Source: Mesostigma viride
Lineage: Eukaryota > Streptophyta > Mesostigmatophyceae > Mesostigmatales > Mesostigmataceae
Direction of reading: 5' to 3'
Assembly (NCBI GenBank): GCA_009746045.1
Contig: RPFO01000175.1
Location: forward strand, 5,865,666 to 5,929,665
Length of the DNA: 64,000 bases
Of this stretch, positions 1-34,750 are shown in pieces; positions within the stretch are counted from its first letter, which is position 1, and every line of letters starts with the position of its first letter. The translations under genes were made by a program, and so were the position numbers. The notes beneath the pieces were generated by a model. It worked only from the letters and a program-made list of their open reading frames with translations. It did not search any database and was not told the origin of the DNA.

Positions 1-487
1 TCCCCGGACACGGTTGCACGTGTGTACATGTGAGAGTACTGTGTAGGCCAAATAATCCCCCCGTCGAGTCGTTCCTCCTGGAATGTGATGGCAGGACACG
101 TGGACGTCGCGCCAGTGTCCAGGTAGCCAAGGCCGCAAGAATTAGGTCAAGAATCTTCAAGCCTCCCGCCATTTTGGTCTGTAGCAAGTGAAAGCCACAC
201 AACAAGCCCAAACAAATGATTGCCATCAATGGCAGACTTTTGATATCTGGGACGTCGTGATGATAAATAGATTAGCATCAAACACCTAAAGATGCGAATG
301 GGCACTCGATGCCAGTATGGAAGACCCCATTCTTCTTATTCCCCAGGGCTATGGGGTTATGCTCGCACGTTATTTCCTCTGCATGTGGCCTCAAGGAAGT
401 TAAGCATGGCTCGAGGACGGACAGCTTTCCAATACTGCTGTTGGAAAGGATTGACCAACGCAGATTAGGCATCCTGGCTGCTAGGCT
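1..487. other. No gene recognised
   Basis: No ORF with protein-like composition, no splice-supported exon and no repeat was seen here. It may be intergenic or part of a gene that starts outside the window. Confidence 0.4.
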
Positions 488-1306
488 GTGATGAAATTCG
501 CGAGGCCGTCGATTCCCGGAGGCCAACACGTTCTGGTATCGCAACTCTCTGGTGAAAGGGTTGACGATGCTGAAAGCGATGGCTACGAAACACCAGCCTC
601 ACAAACAGACGATGAAATTGTGCCAGACAGCGAGGAGGAGGAAGGGGAGAATGATCCCGCAAGGCATCCGTTGCGTTGTCTCACCCAAAGGAAGTGTACA
701 GCAAACCATCGTACGGAGTCCCCCAGATCCGATACAGTAGTGCTAGGCGGTGCTTCCCCCCACAAGGCCAGTGGAACCGCGGCATGCGCACGGCTGCGAT
801 CCACTCCAAACGTACCATTAGCATCGCAGGCACTTATAAAGATTAGCCTCCGTGCTCTTCGTAAAGCGGCAAGTGTATTGGCTACTGATCAATTCCGCCC
901 CAATGGCGAAGGAGAGAATCGCCGGCTTTCTTCACCGCCGGCACTGCCTCCGCTCAGACCGCGGAAAAAGCGGTGCAGGTACAGTGTTGTTTACCGACAC
1001 TCGTACTGTAAACGCCAGCAGCAAGGCGCTCGAACCTTCAAGCATATTGTAGATCATATTGTAGAGCATATGGTGGAGCATATGGTGGAGCATATGGTTG
1101 AGCATAAGGTAGAGCATATGGTGGAGCATATGGTAGAGCATATGGTGGAGCATATTGTAGAGCATATGGTGGAGCATATTGTAGAGCATATGGTGGAGCA
1201 TATTGTAGAGCATATGGTGGAGCATATGGTAGAGCATATGGTGGAGCACTTGGTGGAGCATATGGTGGAGCACGCCCTCAGAACGCATGGCCCTCAAGAC
1301 GCATGA
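488..1306 (+). CDS. Doubtful 272-codon ORF with acidic patch and VEHM repeat tail
   Basis: An open frame starting ATG-ATG. Residues about 20-55 are acidic and Ser/Thr-rich (DDAESDGYETPASQTDDE, then a run of Glu), which looks like a disordered protein segment. The last third is a 12-bp minisatellite read as Val-Glu-His-Met/Ile. The satellite stays open on the minus strand too, so its openness is weak evidence of coding. I recognise no domain. It could be an exon of a spliced gene, since the first part has coding-like composition, or chance. Start, end and reality are all uncertain. Confidence 0.22.
   Translation: MMKFARPSIPGGQHVLVSQLSGERVDDAESDGYETPASQTDDEIVPDSEEEEGENDPARHPLRCLTQRKCTANHRTESPRSDTVVLGGASPHKASGTAACARLRSTPNVPLASQALIKISLRALRKAASVLATDQFRPNGEGENRRLSSPPALPPLRPRKKRCRYSVVYRHSYCKRQQQGARTFKHIVDHIVEHMVEHMVEHMVEHKVEHMVEHMVEHMVEHIVEHMVEHIVEHMVEHIVEHMVEHMVEHMVEHLVEHMVEHALRTHGPQDA
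1041..1274. repeat. 12-bp minisatellite (GTGGAGCATATG type)
   Basis: About 19 copies of a 12-bp unit alternating between GTAGAGCATATT, GTAGAGCATATG and GTGGAGCATATG. The unit is a multiple of three, so it stays open on both strands: VEHM-type on plus, Met-Leu-His/Tyr-rich on minus. Confidence 0.9.
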
Positions 1307-2911
1307 TTGCAATTCGTGGCATGCCTGCTGTACCTTTCAACGGTAGGGCTTTCTATGTGCCTGCGGTTCCCTGACTTCTGCCATGCGCTTCAATGTCAAG
1401 ACCTTACCTTTGTCAGACCTTTGTCTGACCTGAGTCTGACCTTTGCCCGGCCTTTGTCAGACCTTACCTTATGAGCACGCCCGATAGCTACCCTGGTAGG
1501 CATCCCTCTCTTGTTCATCTTGAGCGCCAAAGTGTGGGGCCTGTTTCGTACGCTCGGTGTGATTCATCCGTTCATGCTACATGACCGCCCTCGCCATCAT
1601 GCGCCGTTGGTCCCTCGGCATGATTCCTTCTTGCCATCATCCACTGTACGGTCCCCTTTGTCCCTGCCATCTGCACGTGTGATGCACGGGATGATGTTCA
1701 CGATGTACGGTCGGTTGATTGATGGATGGAACGTTTGTGTGCAATGCGTGGCACGTGCGTGGCCGGCGTGTGTCGTCTGGGGTTGGCGATCCCTGCGGCA
1801 GGTGCGGCGCGCCCAAGCTCGTCAACCATGCAGGTGCGCGAACGTGCATGCCAGCACTCACACGGTCATGTGACGTGCATATTCTGGGCGAATGCCAGCA
1901 CCCACTTTTTGTGTGACGTGCGTGTACCAGGTGAATGCCAGCACCCACTCTTTGTTGTGACGTGAGTATGCTGGGCGCTGGTGGCCTTATAGATATGCCA
2001 GGCGTCGCGATGCCAACCACCCTCCCTTTTAAGGGGTGGGTTATCCAAGTCATAGTCTGTGACGTATCTATGGCGCTTTAGTCCCTAACGACTCGGCTCT
2101 GTCTGAGCGCACCTATCTTTCTTGGAGGCATGCATGGTTTGATCCCATGCAGGTGATTTATCAGTTGCATTGGATCATCAGCCTGTCAGTCCCTGGTACT
2201 GAGAACTGACTCACGTTGTTATGTACAAGATCATCCTTTTCTAGTCTAGCGCCGCCTGGATTGACCCCTGGACCATGCACCAATCAATGGCCACGGACAC
2301 AAGCGCAGAACACCCGCTACAACACTTCCCACCAATGACTATCCAGCATGGTTATGCCATGCCTGTCCAACAAACAGTGCTGCCTTGTCTCTGACAACTC
2401 GCATGCCTTGCATATGCCATAAATGCCCGACATGAATGTGGCACACCTAGGAGAGCTGCACGCGAGGTTGAACTATTTTGCCTTTATCTATCCTTTTTTG
2501 GCCTCCAGGCCATTTTGTGCACAAATACAGTAAGGAAGGATGAAACCAGGTTGTCACCCTGCCGTCGTTGTGGAAGGCTTGTGATCGACCCATGCTCCTT
2601 GGTTTAAAGACCTATCGTTTATAGAGCTCGTTGAGTAGATTGACCAACCAACTTATGTACTCAATCCTTCCTAAATGGCGCCCGCTCATTTGTGTGCTCG
2701 TTCCGCTGCCAGCAGTCATGGGCGCGGCGTATCATGCTGCCCCGCCCACTAATCCTTCCCTCTGCCCCCTCCCCCACTCTCCCTCCCTCCCCTCCCTTCC
2801 ACTTTTCTTCTCCTTGTCTACTCGCACTCCCCTCACCTCCTTCGCCCCCCTCTTTCTCTTCCAGCAAAATGACTGTTCTGCCTGGTCGGGGTCTGCCAAC
2901 CCGTTGCCAAA
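1307..2911. other. Intergenic or 5' region with short imperfect repeats
   Basis: No convincing gene. Contains a cluster of TTTGTCAGACCT-like repeats around 1398-1476 and an imperfect ~50-bp repeat around 1848-1972 (GAATGCCAGCACCCACT, then TTTGT and GTGACGTG, repeated). Strong pyrimidine tracts end in CAG at about 2863 and 2997. These resemble splice acceptors and suggest an upstream non-coding or short coding exon of the next gene. Confidence 0.4.
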
Positions 2912-27322
<24,411 letters not shown>

Positions 27323-28362
27323 GAACGAATGGGTGGCTGCACTTTGCACGTTACCCAGGGTGGATGTGCTGGTGTTGTATGGGTAGTTGGTGCATGATAT
27401 ATAGCATGGTTTGCACAGTTGATGCTATGGCAAAACGGACCGCAGCTTTGAGTGTGCCGTCGAGCCTATCTCGTTTATTTATTCGTATTATTTATTTGCA
27501 TTATTAACAACTTTTGTTTACAGATAATCCATCTGCCGGCTGGGATGTGTCCAAAAGTCGATATCTTTTCACACCATGTGCTCCGGATCGGGTCCTGGGC
27601 AACCGTATGTTCCTCCTGCATTGTTCATAGCAAGTTCTTTCATATATAAAAAAATGGGAAGTTGCCGTGAGCAGTTCATAGATATGCAGTCTAGGGCACC
27701 TGTATCACTAGCCTAACCATTAGTTAATTAATTAATTTACACGTAGACCGCGTCACGTGAGCACCATTAGACTAACCATAGAGGCTGGCCGAGTATGCCA
27801 CTGCCTACCGACACTGCGTATGACATTACAAGCATTGCCATGATGCCACTCATCCTTGCATAACCATAGCGAAGGTGCATGTTGGACGGCCCCACTTGGT
27901 GGCATGGCTGGTTAGCATGCAAGAAAACATGGTGGCCAGCAAGCTCCGCGCAGATAGCAGCAGTCTCTTTGAAACGAGCCACTGGAGTGAATCACCGCTC
28001 TTGCTCCACTTCCCCTCTTCACCGTTTCTTGGGCGTGCGCAGGTGAGGTATCTCTAAATCCTTGCCATCAAGGGAGCATGAGACGCCCTAATGAGTATCA
28101 CCCACACTCACAGCAAGTGCTGTACAGCCAGCCTGTGCCCGGCCAGTGTCTCATCAGCTCAGCACCAGCCTGCCAAGCGACGTCCACCAATCCCTTGGAA
28201 CGCGTCGCGAGGGTGAACCTTGGAGGTGGTTTGGGTTCTCTTTGCAATAAATAGCCTGTTCACCTTGGAGGTGGTTTGGGTTCTCTTTGCAATAAATAGC
28301 CTGTCTCGCACTTGTACCGTGCAGCTGACAAGGAATCTACTTTGCGGCGTATCTACGGAAAT
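27323..28362. other. Convergent intergenic region
   Basis: Lies between the stop of the giant gene (+) and the stop of the coiled-coil gene (-), so it holds both 3' ends. AT-rich stretches (for example TTAATTAATTAATT at 27723-27736) and a duplicated 44-bp segment near 28215-28305 (CTTGGAGGTGGTTTGGGTTC) are present. No gene is seen. Confidence 0.5.
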
Positions 28363-29801
28363 CTACGCCCGCTGCCATAGCCGCTGCAGCTTCCTCTGCA
28401 GCTCCTGCTCAGCCGCCCGCTTCTGCTCCCGCACCTCCGCCGCGTACTCCTCATGCAGCGCCGCCAGCGCGTCGTCAAACTGGCCCTCCAGGGTGCCTGC
28501 AACCGCACAGAAAACAGGGATATTTGAATGTTTTGTGACCACGGCAATAACAGAAGCAGCACGCGCAAGACAAGCTCTATGGGTTCAGACTAGTGAGCAA
28601 ACTGGGGTGGCAGCAAGTGGCATCACAAGGCCGACTGTGCACACCGTGGCCCCATCTCTGCGCCAAGGGGGGAGAGGGCGAAACAAGGAAGAACAGAACA
28701 AGGACGGTGAAGATCACATCTTAACTTTTACAACTTCCACATGCATGCACATGCATGCATGTCTTGGCAGCAAGACGGCTCCGCAAGGGAGGGAAAAGGA
28801 GATACTAGAGAGGGGCAAGAAAAGGGGCGCCGCGACACAAGTAAAAGCTTGGGAGTCCTACCATATACAACAAGAGCTCAAGCACCATAGGCTCATTCAT
28901 GACGCAATCAAGACTAACAATACAGATACTGAACAGCTAAGATACCCTGCATCGTTAACAACCAAAACACACTTCGAACCCGACTAGGGAAAAGGGCGTA
29001 CCCATGCGCCCCTCCACGTCCGTTAGCATGGCCTCCAGGGATGCGATGGACTGGAGCACGCGAGCGCGGAACGCGGCGCACGCATTGGCACGGGAGGTCT
29101 GCGCACGGCCCGACCACAACGAGCACCCACGCAGGAAGACAAGGATTAGCACGTACAAAAACAGCAGGGGCAAGGCTGCCAGCACACACTATTCGTGTGT
29201 TGCGAGCAGCGACTGCAGCGTACAAAGGCGCGGATTGATAAATAATCAAGTTATGATAAGGCGAGGATTGATAAAGGCGAGGATTGATAAAGGCGAGGAT
29301 TGATAAAGGTGAGGATTGATAAAGGCGAGGATTGATAAAGGCAAGGATTGATAAAGGCGAGGATTGATAAAGGCGAGGATTGATGAAGGCGAGGGCTTAT
29401 AATGACGACGATTGATAAAGGCAAGGATTGATAAAGCCATAAAGGCGAGGATTGATGAAGGCGAGGATTTATAATGGCGACGATTGATAAAGGCAAGGAT
29501 TGATAAAGCCATAAAGGCGAGGATTGATAATTATCCGCACACACTACTTGCATACTTGTCGTTGTAACTTTTTAGTAACATATCCATCAACCCTGCCCAT
29601 AGCACGGCCCACATCTCCTCATCTCTTCATCTCACACCACCCACCACCCACCACCCACCACCCACCACCCACCACCCACCACCCACCACACAACCACACA
29701 ACCACACAACCACGCTACCACACAACCACACAATCAACAACCAACTACCAACAAGCACACACGCACACACACACACACAGTACTATACTATAGTGACCAC
29801 A

Positions 29802-29869
<68 letters not shown>

Positions 29870-32800
29870 CCACCCACCTTCGCGCCGAGCAGTCTTGCCA
29901 CCCGTCGCTCCATCTCCGCCCTCATCTTGTCCTCGGTTGCGGCCATGTTTGCTTGGCACTCGCGCACCAGCTGCAGCTCCGCGTTGGCACGCGACAGCTC
30001 GCGTTGGCGCGCCTGGGGGTATAATAATAGTAGTTAGAGGGAGAAGGGGTGAAAAGCCATGGGAGAAGAGTGAGAGAGCCATGGTGGTGTTAATCAACTG
30101 GAAAACCAGTATACAAGGGCCTCAACAGTTCAAAAACAGACACAGTATTTCTATTCGTTTTGTCCAAGGGCCTCATGGCGGACTGCTATCCAGCGGGCAA
30201 AGTACTTATATTCGTTTGACTGGTAAGCTGATGAGGGCTTCTATTCGTTTGACTGGTAAGCTGATGAGGGCTTCTATTCGTTTAACTGGTAAGCTGATGA
30301 GGGCTGATGAGGGCTTCTATTCGTTTAACTGGTAAGCTGATGAGGGCTTCATGCCCGCTCACCTCCAGACAAACGGACTTTCGTTGATACCTTAACAATT
30401 GGATTAATATACATGGGCCGGCATGTCAACAATGAACAAGGAGGCCATGAGCGGGCACCTCGCGAGAAAGATCTCCTTTTGTGTACCTGGCAATCACTGG
30501 CAAGCGGAGATACAAGGCTGCCGTGTAAGTATACGAGGGCACTGGGGCGCCACGTTAAGAAACAGGGGCGTAGCAAGAGGTCACCCCCAGGCCAAGTACT
30601 TTCATATTCATGAACTGGCAAATTTAACACACGAGCGCTCACCTCCAAACTGCGCATCTCCTGCTGCAGCTGCTGCTCCCGCTCGTGCAACGGGTCCGCG
30701 TGGCTGCCGCCGCCACCCACCAGGACAGGTGCCTCCGGAAACCGCGGCGCACCCTCGTGTATGCTGGCGGCCCTCATGGGTTCGTCCTCCGCATCCGTCA
30801 CCGCTCCTGCAAAAAAGAGCGTTCGCACACAAACATTTGTTCGCACGCAAACATTTGTTCGCACACAAACATTTGTTCGCACACAAACCCATTAGTGCTA
30901 TGTTGGCATCATCATGTCCACCCATGGGTCACAAAGACAGCGGCACGATTCGGAGGTTTCGATGAGACAGCCAGCAATCGGACGAAATGGGAAGGCGTTG
31001 GAGAGGAGGAGAGGAGGCGAGAGGAAAACCTAGGGGTGCGTTCCAAGGGCTGGAAAAAAAAAAAAAGCATTAGCGAAAGCAACTGAATCCAACAGGTTCG
31101 CAAAGTGAGGCGGATAATCGTCGTGGCATAGAAGTAGTTAAATGACCCGGGTACCACCACCCATGGCCCTCCTCTGCCGTCTCGTTGAATGAACCCGGGT
31201 ACCACCACCCATGGCCCTCCTCTGCCGTCTCGTTGAATGAACCCGGGTACCACCACCCATGGCCCTCCTCTGCCGTCTCGTTGAATGAACCCGGGTACCA
31301 CCACCCATGGCCCTCCTCTGCCGTCTAGTTAAATGACCCCAGGTACCACCACCCATGGCCCTCCTCTGCCGTCTCGTTGAATGAACCCGGGTACCACCAC
31401 CCATGGCCCTCCTCTGCCGTCTCGTTGAATGAACCCGGGTACCACCACCCATGGCCCTCCTCTGCCGTCTAGTTAAATGACCCCAGGTACCACCACCCAT
31501 GGCCCTCCTCTGCCGTCTCGTTGAATGAACCCGGGTACCACCACCCATGGCCCTACTCTGCCCTCGGCCGGCAGGACACCAGAAAAGCACCATGAAATGT
31601 GCTGCAATCAGGTCCTGGCAGGCCCTGACATGGGCAAGATCCATGCACAGACAAGGTGCAAGCGCACAGCAACAAGTACAAACGCATGTTTGCGTAGCCC
31701 CCCGCATGCTTCAACCTGCGCGCAAACTCATCCTTGGTGGACTGGTTCGACAGGACGCTGCCCCTAGGATGCCCTTGTGCAGAACTAGACCATCTGGCCA
31801 TACCACGCACCAACCCCACACTGCTCGTCATTACTATGCCCTTGCCAGGTTGGCACAAACCCTGAGCTATCCATCTACATCCTCGTTCAGCCAAGTGACC
31901 CACAGACCAGACCAACCAAATTCACGTGACCCGCAGTCCATACGGACGACATTCATTTCCCATTGCGTCAACATTGCGTTCATGTTCCCATCGCGTCAAC
32001 CTTTGAGCCATCGCGTATCAGAGACACGTACGACTTACCTCGCGGGTGTCCACCTGTCGAGATCGGCAGCCCCCCGCGCCCTCTCACCGCACTACTGGCC
32101 CCGTCCTCGTCCCCACTGCCGGACAAGGCCTGGGGTCCGCCCTCTCGACGGGCCCTCGCTGGGCCTCCGGTCACCATGGCCCCTTGGCCCTGACCCAGAC
32201 CGTGGCCCAGACCGTGGCCCAGACCATGGCCCTGGCCTTGGCCCTGGCCCTGCCCCTGGTTCAGTACCGCCCCCCTTGCCTGCCGTGATGGCGCATGGTC
32301 CTGCACAAGGGGCCGCGCGTTCCCTTGGCCCCTGGCCTCGCTGTCTTCCCTGCCCTGCCCTTGCGCCAGCACACGGTGGAAGACGGCCCGGATCTCCTCC
32401 TGCGGCCAAGGAGGTGCAGCGGTGGCCAGGATGATGAGGCATGTGAGTGTGATGAGGCATGTGAGGGTGATGAGGCATGTGAGGGTGATGAGGCATGTGA
32501 GGGTGATGAGGCATGTGAGAGTGATGGGACATATGAGGAGATGAGGCATGTGAGGGTGACGGCGCCAGATGCATGCGTCGCTGTACTAGTACTACTGTAA
32601 CTAGTGGCATGCATGCAAGTAGTGGCATGCACACGTGGCTACCGCGCGGACATGAAACATACAAACGTAACAGCGAGCTAATATATTCAAAATATCTAAA
32701 GAAACTAGTGCTAGGAGATGTTTGCTGGCCTGGTATGGTGTGTCAACTTCACTACACAAAGTCTAGGAAGGCCAAGGAGGACTCCCAAGAACTTTTTGTT

Positions 32801-33986
32801 TGAAAACCCTGTGCTGGGTAGCTACATGAGGGTGGTGATCAATAATCCCATTTCTCGCGACCAAAGCATGCCGAACGGTGGACAACAAGGTGTCAAAGGG
32901 GCCAGCACTAAGCTGGTGTACAAGTAAGCATTCAAAACTACATTTCAGTGACTAGGATGCAGGGCTTGCCTCCAGAGGATTACTAATTGAGCTTGGACTA
33001 ACAAAAATCCAGGAAGAACCAAAAGATAAAAAGGTCTATCTCAGAGCCTGATGAGCTTCAGCCAGTCTCACCACAAAGTTCGCAGTCCATCGGAATGTAC
33101 ATACCTGCCATGAATCGGCCAGAGCAGGAGGAAATCCCTCACTCAATTTCCCAGGACCAGCCTGGGGAGCCTGGGGAGTGGCGTCTGTTTCGGCCGCTTT
33201 CTCTTCACGGAGCAGACGCTTGGAAATCCCGCGAGGCGCGGCGCGTTTTGAAGTTGACAGCTCCAATCCTGTGGCAACAGCTGTCCCAGATGCAGAATGG
33301 CTCCCAGATGTCCCTGCCTGAGCCGATTTTCCCTGCTGACCTCGGCCATCCTTTGGTGCAGACGAGGATGAAGGCGCACGGTGCGCTTTGGGACGCATAT
33401 AAGAGTTTATGTCCGCCCACGGCTGTCGGCCATCTGTCGGCTCGTCATGCACGGGGTGAATAGCGCCTTCCTGCCGAGCACGTGAGGCACGGCCGCGGCC
33501 AGGAGAAGCAGCTTGCCTGGTGCTAGGAGCACTGACGGGGCGTTGGGCTCCCTCGCCGGCGCCTTGTCTGGGAACGGGACGAACGGGAGCCGCGACACGG
33601 GGTCCGCGCGTAGGAGCCTGAGTTGCCTTCTTGTCATCGGTTGGAAAGCTGGCCGTAATCTTAAAAGCTAGATTCTGAATTTTTGGAGGCGGCGTGAGCT
33701 TCTGAGCTTGGTGGACGCCTTTGGGAGCTTCTTTGTTCATTGGACGCACTTCAATCGTGGCAAAGCTTCTCCCCGGTAGAATGCTTGTATCATCATCAGA
33801 AGCCCATGCACCAAGCTCATCCAAGGCTTCCGGCCCACATCCCGCATCAAACAAGTTCCTAGCGGTTGAAACGCGCTCGGCATGCTCTCGGAGCCTTTCG
33901 ACACCCGTGAGAGTCCGGCCATCGCCATTGTACAGTGCCACCATCTCAACAGCGACTTCGTTACCTAGGCAAGACCATATAGGCAA
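28363..33986 (-). CDS. Six-exon coiled-coil protein, function unknown (~590 aa)
   Basis: Minus-strand exons with GT-AG borders and fully consistent phases: 33986-33105, 32399-32039, 30806-30643, 30012-29878, 29098-29002 and 28496-28363 (TAG). Two in-frame Met codons, 33986 and 33953, are possible starts, and an upstream exon cannot be excluded. The first exon is mostly disordered and Pro/Arg/Ser-rich. The second ends in a Gly/Gln/His repeat (GQGQGQGHGLGHGLG). The last four are heptad-rich: HEREQQLQQEMRSLE, RQRELSRANAELQLVRE, RVLQSIASLEAMLTDVE and EYAAEVREQKRAAEQELQRK. This implies a C-terminal coiled coil of about 150 residues, fit for dimerisation or a scaffold or cytoskeletal role. No named family is recognised. 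It is divergent from ZC3H15, about 765 bp apart. Confidence 0.7.
29225..29529. repeat. 15-bp minisatellite (AAGGCGAGGATTGAT)
   Basis: About 20 imperfect copies in the intron between exons 4 and 5 of the coiled-coil gene. It is open on the minus strand as a SILAFINPRLYQS-like repeat, which is a by-product of the unit length. Confidence 0.9.
29637..29868. repeat. (CCACCAC)n, (ACACAACC)n and (CA)n microsatellites
   Basis: Adjacent simple repeats ending in a pure (CA)n run at 29793-29868, only about 10 bp downstream of the exon-4 donor on the minus strand. Confidence 0.9.
30200..30350. repeat. ~33-bp repeats (GGTAAGCTGATGAGGGCTTC)
   Basis: Four to five copies in the intron between exons 3 and 4 of the coiled-coil gene. 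A separate 18-bp repeat (ACACAAACATTTGTTCGC, four copies) lies at about 30823-30890. Confidence 0.85.
31138..31556. repeat. 48-bp minisatellite, nine copies
   Basis: The unit carries GGTACCACCACCCATGGCCC and CTCTGCCGTCTCGTTG. Variants with AGTTAAATGACC recur every third copy or so, suggesting a higher-order unit. It sits in the intron between exons 2 and 3 of the coiled-coil gene and is open throughout on the minus strand as RRQRRAMGGGTRVHST repeats. Confidence 0.9.
32440..32570. repeat. 18-bp minisatellite (GATGAGGCATGTGAGGGT)
   Basis: About seven copies directly upstream (minus strand) of the exon-2 acceptor of the coiled-coil gene. Confidence 0.85.
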
Positions 33987-34750
33987 CGCCCCTATACCCC
34001 ATTCCGATTCGCACCACTCACAAGTCTACTTAGGCACAATGCCGTGTTCATGTCACATTTCAAAAAAAAGTCGTATCTCTGAGCACTTTTTGCATGCACG
34101 ATCGCCACCATAGAACGGTCAAAACTCGAACCTCGTTGCTTCGCAACGCGGGGGCAGGGCCAGGGCAATAACGATCTGTTCTGGAATGGATGCTCCAAGC
34201 GACACGTGTTGGCCGCTGGCGGGAAAGTCAAATTTTCGCCTGTTTTCTGATTTCTCTGTGCACACCGCCCGCCCCTCTTAGGCTGGCAGCTGATCACGCC
34301 CCGAGAGGTCATGGCGGGAAAGACGTGGTAGAATGCACCGGAAAAGCCAAACCCCCCGAAATTGGCGGGCAAACGCAGGCGATCGAGGAAAGTAATTATT
34401 CTGGCGCCCGGTGCACCTGGCAAATTATCTTAGATTCTTCCTGATCGCTAGCAGCTGCCGGCGATGGCCGAGGGGAGGGTACATAATGTTATTGAAGTCA
34501 CCGCGTTGCTTCGTTGTGGTGGATTGCTAGGCGCACGTGCGGTTTATACCTCGCCAAGTGCAGAAGCTGTCGTCTATTGAGGAAAGGAAGGATCTGGCGC
34601 TCGGGAAGCTTCCTGCCTTGTAATGGTCACAACTGGCGTCAACGGGAGTGGGGGGGCATATTAGACTGTGATACGCTGAGTGGGCAGTAGCAAGGGAAAA
34701 AGGCATTTTATTCATAACCCCCTGCATATCTTTCTGTCCAGCCATTCAAC
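33987..34750. promoter_or_regulatory. Shared divergent promoter region
   Basis: A 764-bp gap between the starts of the minus coiled-coil gene and the plus ZC3H15 gene. No ORF with coding character lies here, so it should hold both promoters and 5' UTRs. No clear TATA box was assigned. Confidence 0.5.

Noticed and set aside
29793-30335. Thr-His-rich ORFs at 29.8 kb, and similar ones at 19.2, 39.1 and 44.3 kb
   Set aside because: They consist of (CA)n runs, which are open in several frames.
29225-32570. Regular short repeats that might suggest a CRISPR array
   Set aside because: Units are contiguous tandem repeats of 15, 18, 33 and 48 bp with no unique spacers, in introns of a eukaryotic gene.
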